DNA of 32,510 nucleotides, from positions 1-32,510 of the forward strand of contig JAKEFB010000178.1 in NCBI GenBank assembly GCA_022616275.1, written 5' to 3'. The notes beneath the pieces were generated by a model, which had not been told where the DNA came from, searched no databases, and worked only from the letters and a program-made list of their open reading frames with translations. The translations under genes and the position numbers were made by a program. The stretch is from Chloroflexota bacterium. Its GTDB lineage: Bacteria > Chloroflexota > Anaerolineae > Promineifilales > Promineifilaceae. Positions 24,397-30,279 of the stretch are shown piece by piece; the stretch's first letter is position 1; the number at the start of each line of letters is the position of its first letter.

Positions 24397-24810
24397 GTGG
24401 GCGGCACCTTGAAGTGCAAGCTATTGACCAGGCAGTCGTTCTTAGACGAGCTAAGAACAAAGTATAGGCATCTTATAGCGCTGCTGGCGCAGGCCAGCGA
24501 CCAGCAGTTGCTCGAACCGTTTACGAGCAATTAGTGGTCGATCAAGGATATTCTGGCCCACCTGGCGGCCTGGGACAAACGCGGGGCAGTGTGGATCAGG
24601 ACAGCGGCCGAAGGCGGTATCCCGGCTATCCCTGAGCCTAGCATCACCTGGACCGGGCGCCACCAACTCAACGAACAGACGTTTCGAGAAAGCCAGGGAC
24701 AATCGCTAGGCCAGGTCCTGGATGAATACTATAGCACCTCGTCTCCCACAGCCGGCCGATTAAAAAATGGCTGGCATTGCGCACAGAGTCAACGAAATAA
24801 TAAGGAATAA
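24397..24810 (+). pseudogene. Broken ClbS/DfsB (DinB-like four-helix) family gene
   Basis: Translating through one stop gives a sequence clearly of the ClbS/DfsB family: FLDELRTKYRHLIALL...DQQLLEPFTSN, then a TAG at 24532-24534, then WSIKDILAHLAAWDKRGAVW, PEPSITWTGRHQLNEQTF and GQVLDEYY. In this family the stop position is normally Glu or a similar residue (x-E-W-S-x-K-D), one base change from TAG. After DEYYS the similarity stops and the frame ends at 24808-24810, so the last third is also lost or frameshifted. No proper start is left: GTG 24397 or TTG 24409 are the only in-frame candidates. The intact protein would be a small helical protein; ClbS itself protects DNA from colibactin. It fills most of the 484-base gap 24372-24855. 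Confidence 0.75.
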
Positions 24811-24855
24811 AACGCCTCGCGTGAAAGAGCTAATGACAGATAAGGAGATTTACTA

Positions 24856-25854
24856 ATGAGCAAGATCGCTATTCACGGTTTCGGCCGCATCGGCCGTTCG
24901 GCCCTTAAAGCAGCCTTAAAAAACAAGCTTTTTACACCGTTTTCGATTTCGGACATTAAAGACCTGGCCACGCTGGCCGCGCTTTTTGAAGTGGACTCCA
25001 ATTACGGTCGCTGGCCGGAGCCGGCGAAGGCCGAGAATGGTAGCCTACTCATCGGCGGCCGGGAAATTCGCTACTTCGACTCCAGCCAGGCGCTGCCTGA
25101 TTGGGGCAATTTGGGCGTAGAGCTGGTCATAGATTGCACCGGCCGGGCGACGACGCGGCCGGGCGCCCAGGCCCACCTGGACCAGGGAGCGAAGCGGGTT
25201 CTGGTCAGCGCGCCGAGCAAGACGCTGCAGGACGCCGACGCCGTTCTTCTGCCGGGCATTAACCTCGACCAGTTCGACCTGGAAAAGCACCGGATTGTCA
25301 GCATGGCCAGTTGCACCACCAACGCCCTGGCCCCGGTGGTCAAGGTGCTGATCGAGAATTTCGGGATCAAGTCCGGCTTTTTCTCGACGGTCCACGCCTA
25401 CACCAACACCCAGTCGCTGACCGACCAGCCGATGAAAGACAGGCGCGACTCCTGGTCAGCGACGGAGAACATCATCCCGTCGTCATCCGGCGCGGCCAAG
25501 GCGCTGCTGTTCGTCTGGCCGGATCTGAAAATCACAGGTAAAGCGTACCGCGTGCCGGTGCGGACCGGGAGCATTGCCGAGGTCAACGTCGTCACCGAGC
25601 GGGCGACGACGGCCGACGAGGTCAAAGCCGCCTTCCGCTCGGCCGCGGCCACGGCATCGCTGAAGGGGATCATGGGCGTGTTGGAAGAGGAGTGGGCGTC
25701 CTCCCGCATCGTCGGGGACGAGCATTCTTCGATCATTGACCTGCCGTTGATCCAGGTCCAGGGCAATACGCTGGTCTCGGTGGCGGCCTGGTACGACAAC
25801 GAAATGGGCTACGCTACCCGCCTGGCGGAGACGGCCGCTTATCTCGCCAGGTGA
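24856..25854 (+). CDS. gap: Glyceraldehyde-3-phosphate dehydrogenase
   Basis: A 332-residue protein with the full GAPDH layout: Rossmann start KIAIHGFGRIGRSA, catalytic C153 in ASCTTNALAPV, H180 in STVHAYTNTQSLTD, the ENIIPSSSGAAKA loop, the RVPVRTGS strand and WYDNEMGYA at the end. It oxidises glyceraldehyde 3-phosphate to 1,3-bisphosphoglycerate with NAD(P)+ in glycolysis or the reverse. S32-D33-I replaces the usual N-D-L in the cofactor pocket and keeps the acidic residue that favours NAD+. AAGGAG precedes the ATG by 8 bases. No pgk or tpi adjoins it. Several substitutions (FVWPDLKI, EMGYA) make it a divergent member. Its stop codon lies inside a 14-bp-arm hairpin. Confidence 0.93.
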   Translation: MSKIAIHGFGRIGRSALKAALKNKLFTPFSISDIKDLATLAALFEVDSNYGRWPEPAKAENGSLLIGGREIRYFDSSQALPDWGNLGVELVIDCTGRATTRPGAQAHLDQGAKRVLVSAPSKTLQDADAVLLPGINLDQFDLEKHRIVSMASCTTNALAPVVKVLIENFGIKSGFFSTVHAYTNTQSLTDQPMKDRRDSWSATENIIPSSSGAAKALLFVWPDLKITGKAYRVPVRTGSIAEVNVVTERATTADEVKAAFRSAAATASLKGIMGVLEEEWASSRIVGDEHSSIIDLPLIQVQGNTLVSVAAWYDNEMGYATRLAETAAYLAR

Positions 25855-26429
25855 CTGTCACTTGCAGAAGTGACAGTCACCTTTGAACTGGCCACGAAGT
25901 GGCTCTGCTCCTGGCCCTCCTCATCGTGGAGGATGCGCCAGCCGGCAAAGACGGCCGCCAGCTCACCCGGCCGGAGGAGATAAGCGGGATTCAAATCAGG
26001 TTTGCGTTGCAAGGCACCGACGTGGCAGGTAGCGTAAAAGAGCAGCCCGCCCGGCCGTAGCCCGTCGCGAATGGCCGGCAACAACCGCCGGTCGAGAAAG
26101 TTAAAGACGACGATCAGATCAAAAGCGGCCGGCGGCAGGGGCCAGTTATCCAGGTCAGCCTGGACGAAGTGTGTCTGCCTGGCCACGCCTTGCCGCCTGG
26201 CTTCGGCCCGGGCGGCGGTCAGGCCTACCAGGCTAATGTCTACCCCCAACACGCGGTAGCCCTGCCGGGCCAGCCAGATGGCGTTCTGTCCCCGGCCGCA
26301 GGCCACGTCCAGCGCCATTCCACCGGTTAGCCACTCACGATGACCGGCCAATAGCGGGTGCGGCCGGTCGGGTCCCTGGCTAGTGGCCGCCCACTTTTCG
26401 TCCCATCGTAGCTGGTCTTCCTGGCTCAT
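25839..26429 (-). CDS. TehB-like class I SAM-dependent methyltransferase
   Basis: A 196-residue protein: MALDVACGRGQNAIWLARQGYRVLGVDIS (motif I D41-V-A-C-G-R-G, then D64), FVQADLDNWPLPPAAFDLIVVFNFLDRRLLPAI and LRPGGLLFYATCHVG. This is the pattern of the TehB/thiopurine-type methyltransferases that act on small molecules or metalloids. It opens with SQEDQLRWDEKWA, a common start for this group. Its final residues (KVTVTSASDSHLAR) are encoded by the hairpin at 25850-25881 and by DNA antisense to the gap 3' end, so the true family tail probably ends near HFVASS. It converges on gap with a 16-base overlap. Confidence 0.87.
   Translation of the reverse strand: MSQEDQLRWDEKWAATSQGPDRPHPLLAGHREWLTGGMALDVACGRGQNAIWLARQGYRVLGVDISLVGLTAARAEARRQGVARQTHFVQADLDNWPLPPAAFDLIVVFNFLDRRLLPAIRDGLRPGGLLFYATCHVGALQRKPDLNPAYLLRPGELAAVFAGWRILHDEEGQEQSHFVASSKVTVTSASDSHLAR
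25850..25881. terminator. Perfect 14-bp hairpin across the convergent gap and methyltransferase ends
   Basis: GGTGACTGTCACTT (25850-25863), loop GCAG, and AAGTGACAGTCACC (25868-25881) form a perfect stem. It contains the TGA of gap and the last codons of the convergent methyltransferase. It is symmetric and can stop transcription from both sides, though only TTTG follows on the plus strand. Part of each arm is itself palindromic (GTGACTGTCAC), as in REP-type elements. Confidence 0.6.
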
Positions 26430-26442
26430 GGTTGAAGTAACT

Positions 26443-26499
26443 GGGTAATTAATTAAGTAATTGGCCGCAAGAGCTAATTACCAAATTACTCAATTACCC
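26443..26499. repeat. Inverted array of GTAATT words
   Basis: GGGTAATT...AAGTAATTGG (26443-26464) faces CTAATTAC-CAAATTAC-TCAATTAC (26474-26497, plus CC). On the minus strand the right part reads GTAATTGA, GTAATTTG, GTAATTAG, three 8-mers. The array supplies the TAA stop and the last codons (VIE) of the beta-lactamase-like gene and ends shortly before the TehB-like start. Confidence 0.65.
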
Positions 26500-27889
26500 T
26501 TCGATGAACCCGGCCGCCCACTCTGAACCAGATGATCCGGCCGTCGGGGTCGCGTAAAAATTCGCCAAAGGACTCTTTCATGGGCTCGTCCAGGATGACG
26601 GCCCGGTCTTCGCCGTAGAGGGCGAGGCGGACGGGCGGCGGCGTGGGGCCGGGCGGCGTCTCCGGCGTGGGGAAGCCGCCCCGAGGGGTGACTTGCAGGA
26701 TCAGGCCACCGTCCTGTAAGGCGAGGTCACAAAAATCGAGGGGGGCTTCGTAGCGGCCGGTATACTCGGCCAGTTGTCCAGCCGGCAGTTCCAGGGGTGT
26801 GGGCACAGGCACGGTGAGGCCGAGGTACTGCTTGAGCGCGAGGTTGGTAATTTCGTAGTTCAACGTCCCCCCGGTGTCGCTGTTGGTCAAGACGATCACG
26901 GCAAAGTGGTAGTCCGGCACGAAGCGGAACGAGGTAATCTGGCCCTTGGTGCCGCCACCATGTCCGACGATTTTGTGGCCGTTTACGTTCTGGATGAACC
27001 AGCTCAGGCCAATCAGGCCGGGACCGGTGGCGGGAAAGAGGGGCGTCTGCATGGCGGCCAGTGATTCCGGCGTTAGCAGGCGGGCGCCGTCCGGGGCGGT
27101 CCCGTCGCCCAGGTGGAAACGGGCGTAGCGGAACAGCTCTTTGACGTTGCTGACTAGGCCGCCGGCCGGGTGGGCGGCGCGGCCGATGGGCCACGGCCGG
27201 GCGACCCGGGCCTGCTTCTCAAAGACCTGGTGGCCGACGACGAAACGGTGGGTCATGACCTCTTCGGGGAAGAAAAAGGACATGGCCAGGCCCAGTGGGT
27301 CCAGCACCAATTCTTTCATGGCGGCCTCAAACGGGCGGCCGGTGACTGCTTCAATCACCCGGCCGGCCAGGTAGAAGCCGGCGTTGTTATAGGACCAGAT
27401 CTGGCCCAGCAGGGTCAGTTGCGGCAGCCCGGCGACTCTGGCCACCATTTGAGCCAGGGCGTCTTCGCCCCAGCCAAAGTCGTTGAAGTAATCACCCTCC
27501 CAGCCGCCGGTGTGGGTGAGCAAGTGGCGCATGTTGACCGCGGCGGCCACAGCTTCGTCGGCCAGGCGCAGATCGGGCAGGTAGGTCCGCAGGGGCGCAT
27601 CCAGGGCCATCTGGCCCATCTCGACCAGCCGCATGGCGGCCGTGGCCAGAAACGTCTTAGTAATTGAGCCAATTTGAAACAGCGTCTCGGCGGTGACCGG
27701 CAGCGGGTGGTCCACGCTGGTCACGCCAAAGCCGGCGGCGTACTCCTGATCCTGGTGCAAGATGCCGATGGCCAGACCGGGTATGACCAACCGTTCCATC
27801 CCGGCCACGACTTCCTGGCACAACTGCCGAAACTGCGGATCGGCGGGGATTTGGGGATTAGGGGATTTAACAAAATCGCTCTTACTCAT
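26486..27889 (-). CDS. Class C beta-lactamase-like serine hydrolase
   Basis: A 467-residue protein of the beta-lactamase/penicillin-binding (PF00144) family. The catalytic motifs are S75-I-T-K78 (QIGSITKTFLA), Y167-N-N (IWSYNNAGFYLAGRVIEAVTG) and H310-G-G-G (IVGHGGGTKGQITSFRFVP). LTHTGGWEGDYF is also typical of the family. There is no signal peptide, so it probably works in the cytoplasm as an esterase or peptidase rather than as an antibiotic-resistance enzyme. A C-terminal domain of about 90 residues (YTGRYEAPLDFCDLALQDGG...) is of the type found in D-aminopeptidase-like members. GAGGAG lies just before the ATG. Residues 8-15 (KSPNPQIP) are encoded by three copies of an 8-mer, and the 3' end by another array. 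Confidence 0.92.
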   Translation of the reverse strand: MSKSDFVKSPNPQIPADPQFRQLCQEVVAGMERLVIPGLAIGILHQDQEYAAGFGVTSVDHPLPVTAETLFQIGSITKTFLATAAMRLVEMGQMALDAPLRTYLPDLRLADEAVAAAVNMRHLLTHTGGWEGDYFNDFGWGEDALAQMVARVAGLPQLTLLGQIWSYNNAGFYLAGRVIEAVTGRPFEAAMKELVLDPLGLAMSFFFPEEVMTHRFVVGHQVFEKQARVARPWPIGRAAHPAGGLVSNVKELFRYARFHLGDGTAPDGARLLTPESLAAMQTPLFPATGPGLIGLSWFIQNVNGHKIVGHGGGTKGQITSFRFVPDYHFAVIVLTNSDTGGTLNYEITNLALKQYLGLTVPVPTPLELPAGQLAEYTGRYEAPLDFCDLALQDGGLILQVTPRGGFPTPETPPGPTPPPVRLALYGEDRAVILDEPMKESFGEFLRDPDGRIIWFRVGGRVHRRVIE

Positions 27890-27917
27890 TGCTCCTCACT
27901 GAGACTCCTAAAAAAGC

Positions 27918-27944
27918 CACGAATTGCACGAATTTCTCGAATTT
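27918..27944. repeat. CACGAATTK tandem 9-mer array
   Basis: CACGAATTG, CACGAATTT, CTCGAATTT follow each other without gaps in the 128-base spacer upstream of the beta-lactamase-like gene. The core CGAATT resembles the CGAAT words of the inverted repeat at 19424-19505. Nearer the PNPOx-like stop codon (about 27997-28020) a further loose array of 7-mers reads, on the minus strand, GATTGAG, GACTGAG, TGATGAG. Confidence 0.55.
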
Positions 27945-28017
27945 CCTCTTTGGTATTTCATGGCGTTCTTCGCGACCCAGATATTTTTTCAGCGGACTCA
28001 TCACTCAGTCCTCAATC

Positions 28018-28476
28018 CTAAATAATCACTTCGTCCCGGTGGCCCAGCCCCTTACTGTTGTCAATGAAGTACAGGCGGTCGGGGGTGAGGCGGTACCAGT
28101 TGACGCGGGCCAGAGCGGACTGAAGGGGCGCATCGGCCGCGGCGACGAACGGGTATTTGGCCTGATAAAGGGCAATGGCCGCGGCCCGCTCGGCGCCCGC
28201 CAGTTGGCGGACCGGCCCTTCGAGCTGGATGCCTTTAATCTCCGGCCAGTCGCGGTAATCCTCCTGGATGGTGGCGGCGGCGCGGGGGTTGGCGGCCAGG
28301 TTTTGGCCGTGGCGGGTGTGGCCGGCCGACAGGAAAACCAGCTCAAAGCCGTCGCTGGCGTAGAAGACGGCCGCAGCCCACAAGCCCAGGGGCCCAGTGG
28401 TGGCCAGCGTCACCACCTGATGCCCGGCCAGGTAAGCCAGGGCCGCCTGGCGGACGGCTTCACTTTCCTGGCTCAC
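28018..28476 (-). CDS. PNPOx-like FMN-binding split-barrel protein
   Basis: A 152-residue protein with the pyridoxamine 5'-phosphate oxidase-like split barrel: YLAGHQVVTLATTGPLGLWAAAVFYASDGFELVFLSA, then NPRAAATIQEDYRDWPEIKGIQLEGPVRQL, and WYRLTPDRLYFIDNSKGLGHRDEV near the end. It probably binds FMN or a related flavin as a dimer; family members include reductases, heme-binding proteins and flavin-sequestering proteins. The longest frame starts 119 bases inside ubiX with an atypical low-complexity N-terminus, so GTG at 28476, with AAGGG nearby and a 17-base overlap with ubiX, is preferred. Co-expression with UbiX, itself an FMN-using enzyme, fits a flavin-linked role, but the function is unproven. 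Confidence 0.85.
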   Translation of the reverse strand: MSQESEAVRQAALAYLAGHQVVTLATTGPLGLWAAAVFYASDGFELVFLSAGHTRHGQNLAANPRAAATIQEDYRDWPEIKGIQLEGPVRQLAGAERAAAIALYQAKYPFVAAADAPLQSALARVNWYRLTPDRLYFIDNSKGLGHRDEVII

Positions 28477-29089
28477 CGCCGCCCTTGGCCCCCTGCCAGC
28501 GGGTAAAGAGGTCCTGGGCCAGTTCAACATCCAGCAGGTCCAGCACCCGGTTGACGGTCTGGTTAATGATGTCGTCAATAGAATGCGGCCGGTGGTAAAA
28601 GGCGGGCATGGGCGGGGCCAGGATGGCGCCCATTTCTACCACCTGGGTCATCAGGCGCAGGTGGCCGAGGTGCAGCGGTGTTTCACGGGGAACAATGACC
28701 AGCCGCCGCCGGTCCTTCAAGACGACGTCGGCCGCCCGCAGCAGCAAGTTATCGCTAAAGGAGTGGGCAATGCCGGCCAACGTCTTCATCGAGCAGGGAA
28801 TGACGACCATGCCGGCCGTCTTGAAAGAGCCGGAGGAAATGGCCGCGGCAATGTCGTGGAAGCGATAGGTGACGCCGGCCAGGGCCATGACCTGGTTGGG
28901 CGTGTAATCCGTCTCCAGGCTGATGGTCTGGGCGCCGGCCGTGCTGATGATCAGGTGCGTCTCGACTTCGGGCACACCCCGCAAAATCTCCAGCAGGCGA
29001 ATGCCATAAATGACCCCGCTGGCCCCCGAGATACCGACGATAATGCGGGATTTGCGGTTGGCGCTTTTCGACTTTGGTTGAGAGGGCAT
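28460..29089 (-). CDS. ubiX: Flavin prenyltransferase UbiX
   Basis: A 209-residue UbiX/Pad1-family protein. The N-terminal FMN-binding loop IIVGISGASGVIYGIRLL (about 16-33), the VVIPCSMKTLAGIAHSFSDNLLLRAADVVLKDRRRLVIVPRETPLHLGHLRLM block and MPAFYHRPHSIDDIINQTVNRVLDLL are all diagnostic. The enzyme joins a dimethylallyl group from DMAP to reduced FMN to make prenylated FMN, the cofactor of UbiD decarboxylases. No ubiD is in the window. A Lys/Ser/Arg tail of about 14 residues precedes the conserved core. AGGGAAG lies upstream of the ATG at 29089. The stop overlaps the start of the PNPOx-like gene. Confidence 0.95.
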   Translation of the reverse strand: MPSQPKSKSANRKSRIIVGISGASGVIYGIRLLEILRGVPEVETHLIISTAGAQTISLETDYTPNQVMALAGVTYRFHDIAAAISSGSFKTAGMVVIPCSMKTLAGIAHSFSDNLLLRAADVVLKDRRRLVIVPRETPLHLGHLRLMTQVVEMGAILAPPMPAFYHRPHSIDDIINQTVNRVLDLLDVELAQDLFTRWQGAKGGGEPGK

Positions 29090-29111
29090 CGGTTCTTCCC
29101 TGAAATACGGG

Positions 29112-29117
29112 TATAAT
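29112..29117 (+). promoter_or_regulatory. -10 box candidate upstream of yhaM
   Basis: A perfect TATAAT on the plus strand in the divergent ubiX-yhaM gap; transcription would start near 29124. No good -35 is seen. The resulting leader would be about 155 bases and would contain the palindrome at 29131-29163 and the array at 29236-29259. Confidence 0.35.
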
Positions 29118-29130
29118 CAACGTGGTTTTG

Positions 29131-29163
29131 AAACCCCGTAGGTCTCAAAGACCTACGGGGTTT
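29131..29163. repeat. Palindrome AAACCCCGTAGGTCT (copy D)
   Basis: Perfect 15-base arms (29131-29145 and 29149-29163) with loop CAA. The arms match the AAACCCCGCAGGTT of copy B apart from a few bases. It lies in the presumed leader of yhaM; as RNA it would form a very stable hairpin about 115 bases before the start codon. Confidence 0.75.
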
Positions 29164-29235
29164 GGTGGCGGATAGTAAACCCGAACTAAAAAAACGTCAA
29201 TCCAGAAGCTGGAGCGAGAGGGAGAGGAAGAGAAA

Positions 29236-29259
29236 CTCTAGCTCTCGCTCTAGCTCTCA
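29236..29259. repeat. CTCTAG/CTCTCG hexamer array with upstream inverse copy
   Basis: CTCTAG, CTCTCG, CTCTAG, CTCTCA are in tandem. Upstream, GAGCGAGAG (29212-29220) is the exact inverse of CTCTCGCTC (29242-29250), so the leader can fold into a second hairpin just before the yhaM ribosome-binding site (AAAAGGGGG, about 29265-29273). Confidence 0.6.
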
Positions 29260-29278
29260 ACTCCAAAAGGGGGTATGT

Positions 29279-30229
29279 GTGAAAACTGTTTATACGAACG
29301 ACCTGGCCGACGGTGACGATTTGTCGAACGAGCCGTTTTTGCTGCAAGACGTGATGCAGCGCGAAACCAAGGACGGACGGCCGTACCTGTTATGCACCTT
29401 CCGCGATAGAACGGGGGTGATCAACGGCATCTTCTGGGACGTACCGGACGACGTGGAAGGTTGGGTCCGGCCGGGCGTGGTGACGCTGGTTACCGGCCGG
29501 GTGACCAATTACCGGGGCGCCCTGCAAATTAATACCACCGATCTGAATCCGCAAATGGTGTCTGACATGACCCAATTCTTGCCGGCCAGCCAGCGGCCGC
29601 GTGAGGAAATGGTTGCCGAATTGCGCCAGGTCATCGCCGGGCTGAGTGAGCCCTGGCAGCGGTTGGCCGGCCGTGTTTTGCTGGAGCGCGACTTCCTCAA
29701 CACCTTCGCCAACGCCCCGGCAGCCCGGGTGATGCACCACGCCTACGTGGGCGGGCTGTTGGAACATACCCTGAGTATGGTCTCTATCGCTCAATTTCTG
29801 GCCAGGCATTATCCTTATGTCAATAAGGATTTGCTGCTGGCCGGCGTGCTGCTGCACGACATGGGCAAGGCCCTGGAGTATACGACCAAGGAGAGTTTTG
29901 ATTTTACCGACGACGGCCGGCTGGTGGGGCACATTATCCGGGGCATCGCCATCGTCGAAAAAGCGGCCGCCGAACTGGGAAATTTTCCTGAAGAGGAGCT
30001 GCGCCAGCTCGTCCACCTGATTGCCTCGCACCACGGGACACTGGAATGGGGCTCGCCGGTCGTCCCCAAGACGTTGGAAGCTGTCCTGCTGCACCAGATT
30101 GACCTGTTGGACAGCCGGATCCAGGGTTTCTTCGACCACCTGCGCAACGACAACAGCCAGGAGCGGTGGAGCGGCCGGCCCAGCCCGATGTTTAATACGG
30201 AGCTGCGCCGGCCGCCGGGGTTCAAGTAA
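29279..30229 (+). CDS. yhaM: 3'-5' exoribonuclease YhaM family protein (OB fold plus HD domain)
   Basis: A 316-residue protein, matching the about 314 residues of Bacillus YhaM. Residues 1-95 form an OB fold (VYTNDLADGDDLSNEPFLLQDVMQRETKDGRPYLLCTFRDRTG). The HD domain contains H153-H154 and H163 (MHHAYVGGLLEHTLSM), H193-D194 (LLLAGVLLHDMGKALEY) and HLIASHHGTLEWGSP...AVLLHQIDLLDSRI. YhaM-type enzymes trim RNA or single-stranded DNA from the 3' end with Mn2+ or Co2+. An upstream TTG at 29162 would add 39 residues encoded by repeat DNA; GTG at 29279 follows AAAAGGGGG at 5-base spacing and begins at the family's usual first residue, so it is chosen. The stop codon adjoins a 7-mer array. Confidence 0.9.
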   Translation: MKTVYTNDLADGDDLSNEPFLLQDVMQRETKDGRPYLLCTFRDRTGVINGIFWDVPDDVEGWVRPGVVTLVTGRVTNYRGALQINTTDLNPQMVSDMTQFLPASQRPREEMVAELRQVIAGLSEPWQRLAGRVLLERDFLNTFANAPAARVMHHAYVGGLLEHTLSMVSIAQFLARHYPYVNKDLLLAGVLLHDMGKALEYTTKESFDFTDDGRLVGHIIRGIAIVEKAAAELGNFPEEELRQLVHLIASHHGTLEWGSPVVPKTLEAVLLHQIDLLDSRIQGFFDHLRNDNSQERWSGRPSPMFNTELRRPPGFK

Positions 30230-30275
30230 GAGATTGGAGATTGGAGATTAGAGATTAACATAATCTTCTAATCTC
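30230..30275. repeat. GAGATTR 7-mer array with inverted copy
   Basis: GAGATTG, GAGATTG, GAGATTA, GAGATTA occupy 30230-30257, starting on the base after the yhaM stop. TAATCTTCTAATCTC (30261-30275) is the inverse of the last two units apart from an extra base. The resulting hairpin lies between convergent genes, four bases before the stop of the GT39-like gene, and could terminate both transcripts. Confidence 0.7.
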
Positions 30276-30279
30276 ATTC

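Noticed and set aside
28477-28578. Longer N-terminus for the PNPOx-like protein
   Set aside because: It would overlap ubiX by 119 bases and encode MTTSLTRPSTGCWTCW, unlike the family; the GTG at 28476 leaves a normal-length protein.
29162-29278. Upstream TTG start for yhaM adding 39 residues
   Set aside because: The extra codons translate a palindrome end and a CTCTAG array into a Ser/Arg-rich stretch absent from YhaM proteins, while GTG at 29279 has a strong ribosome-binding site.
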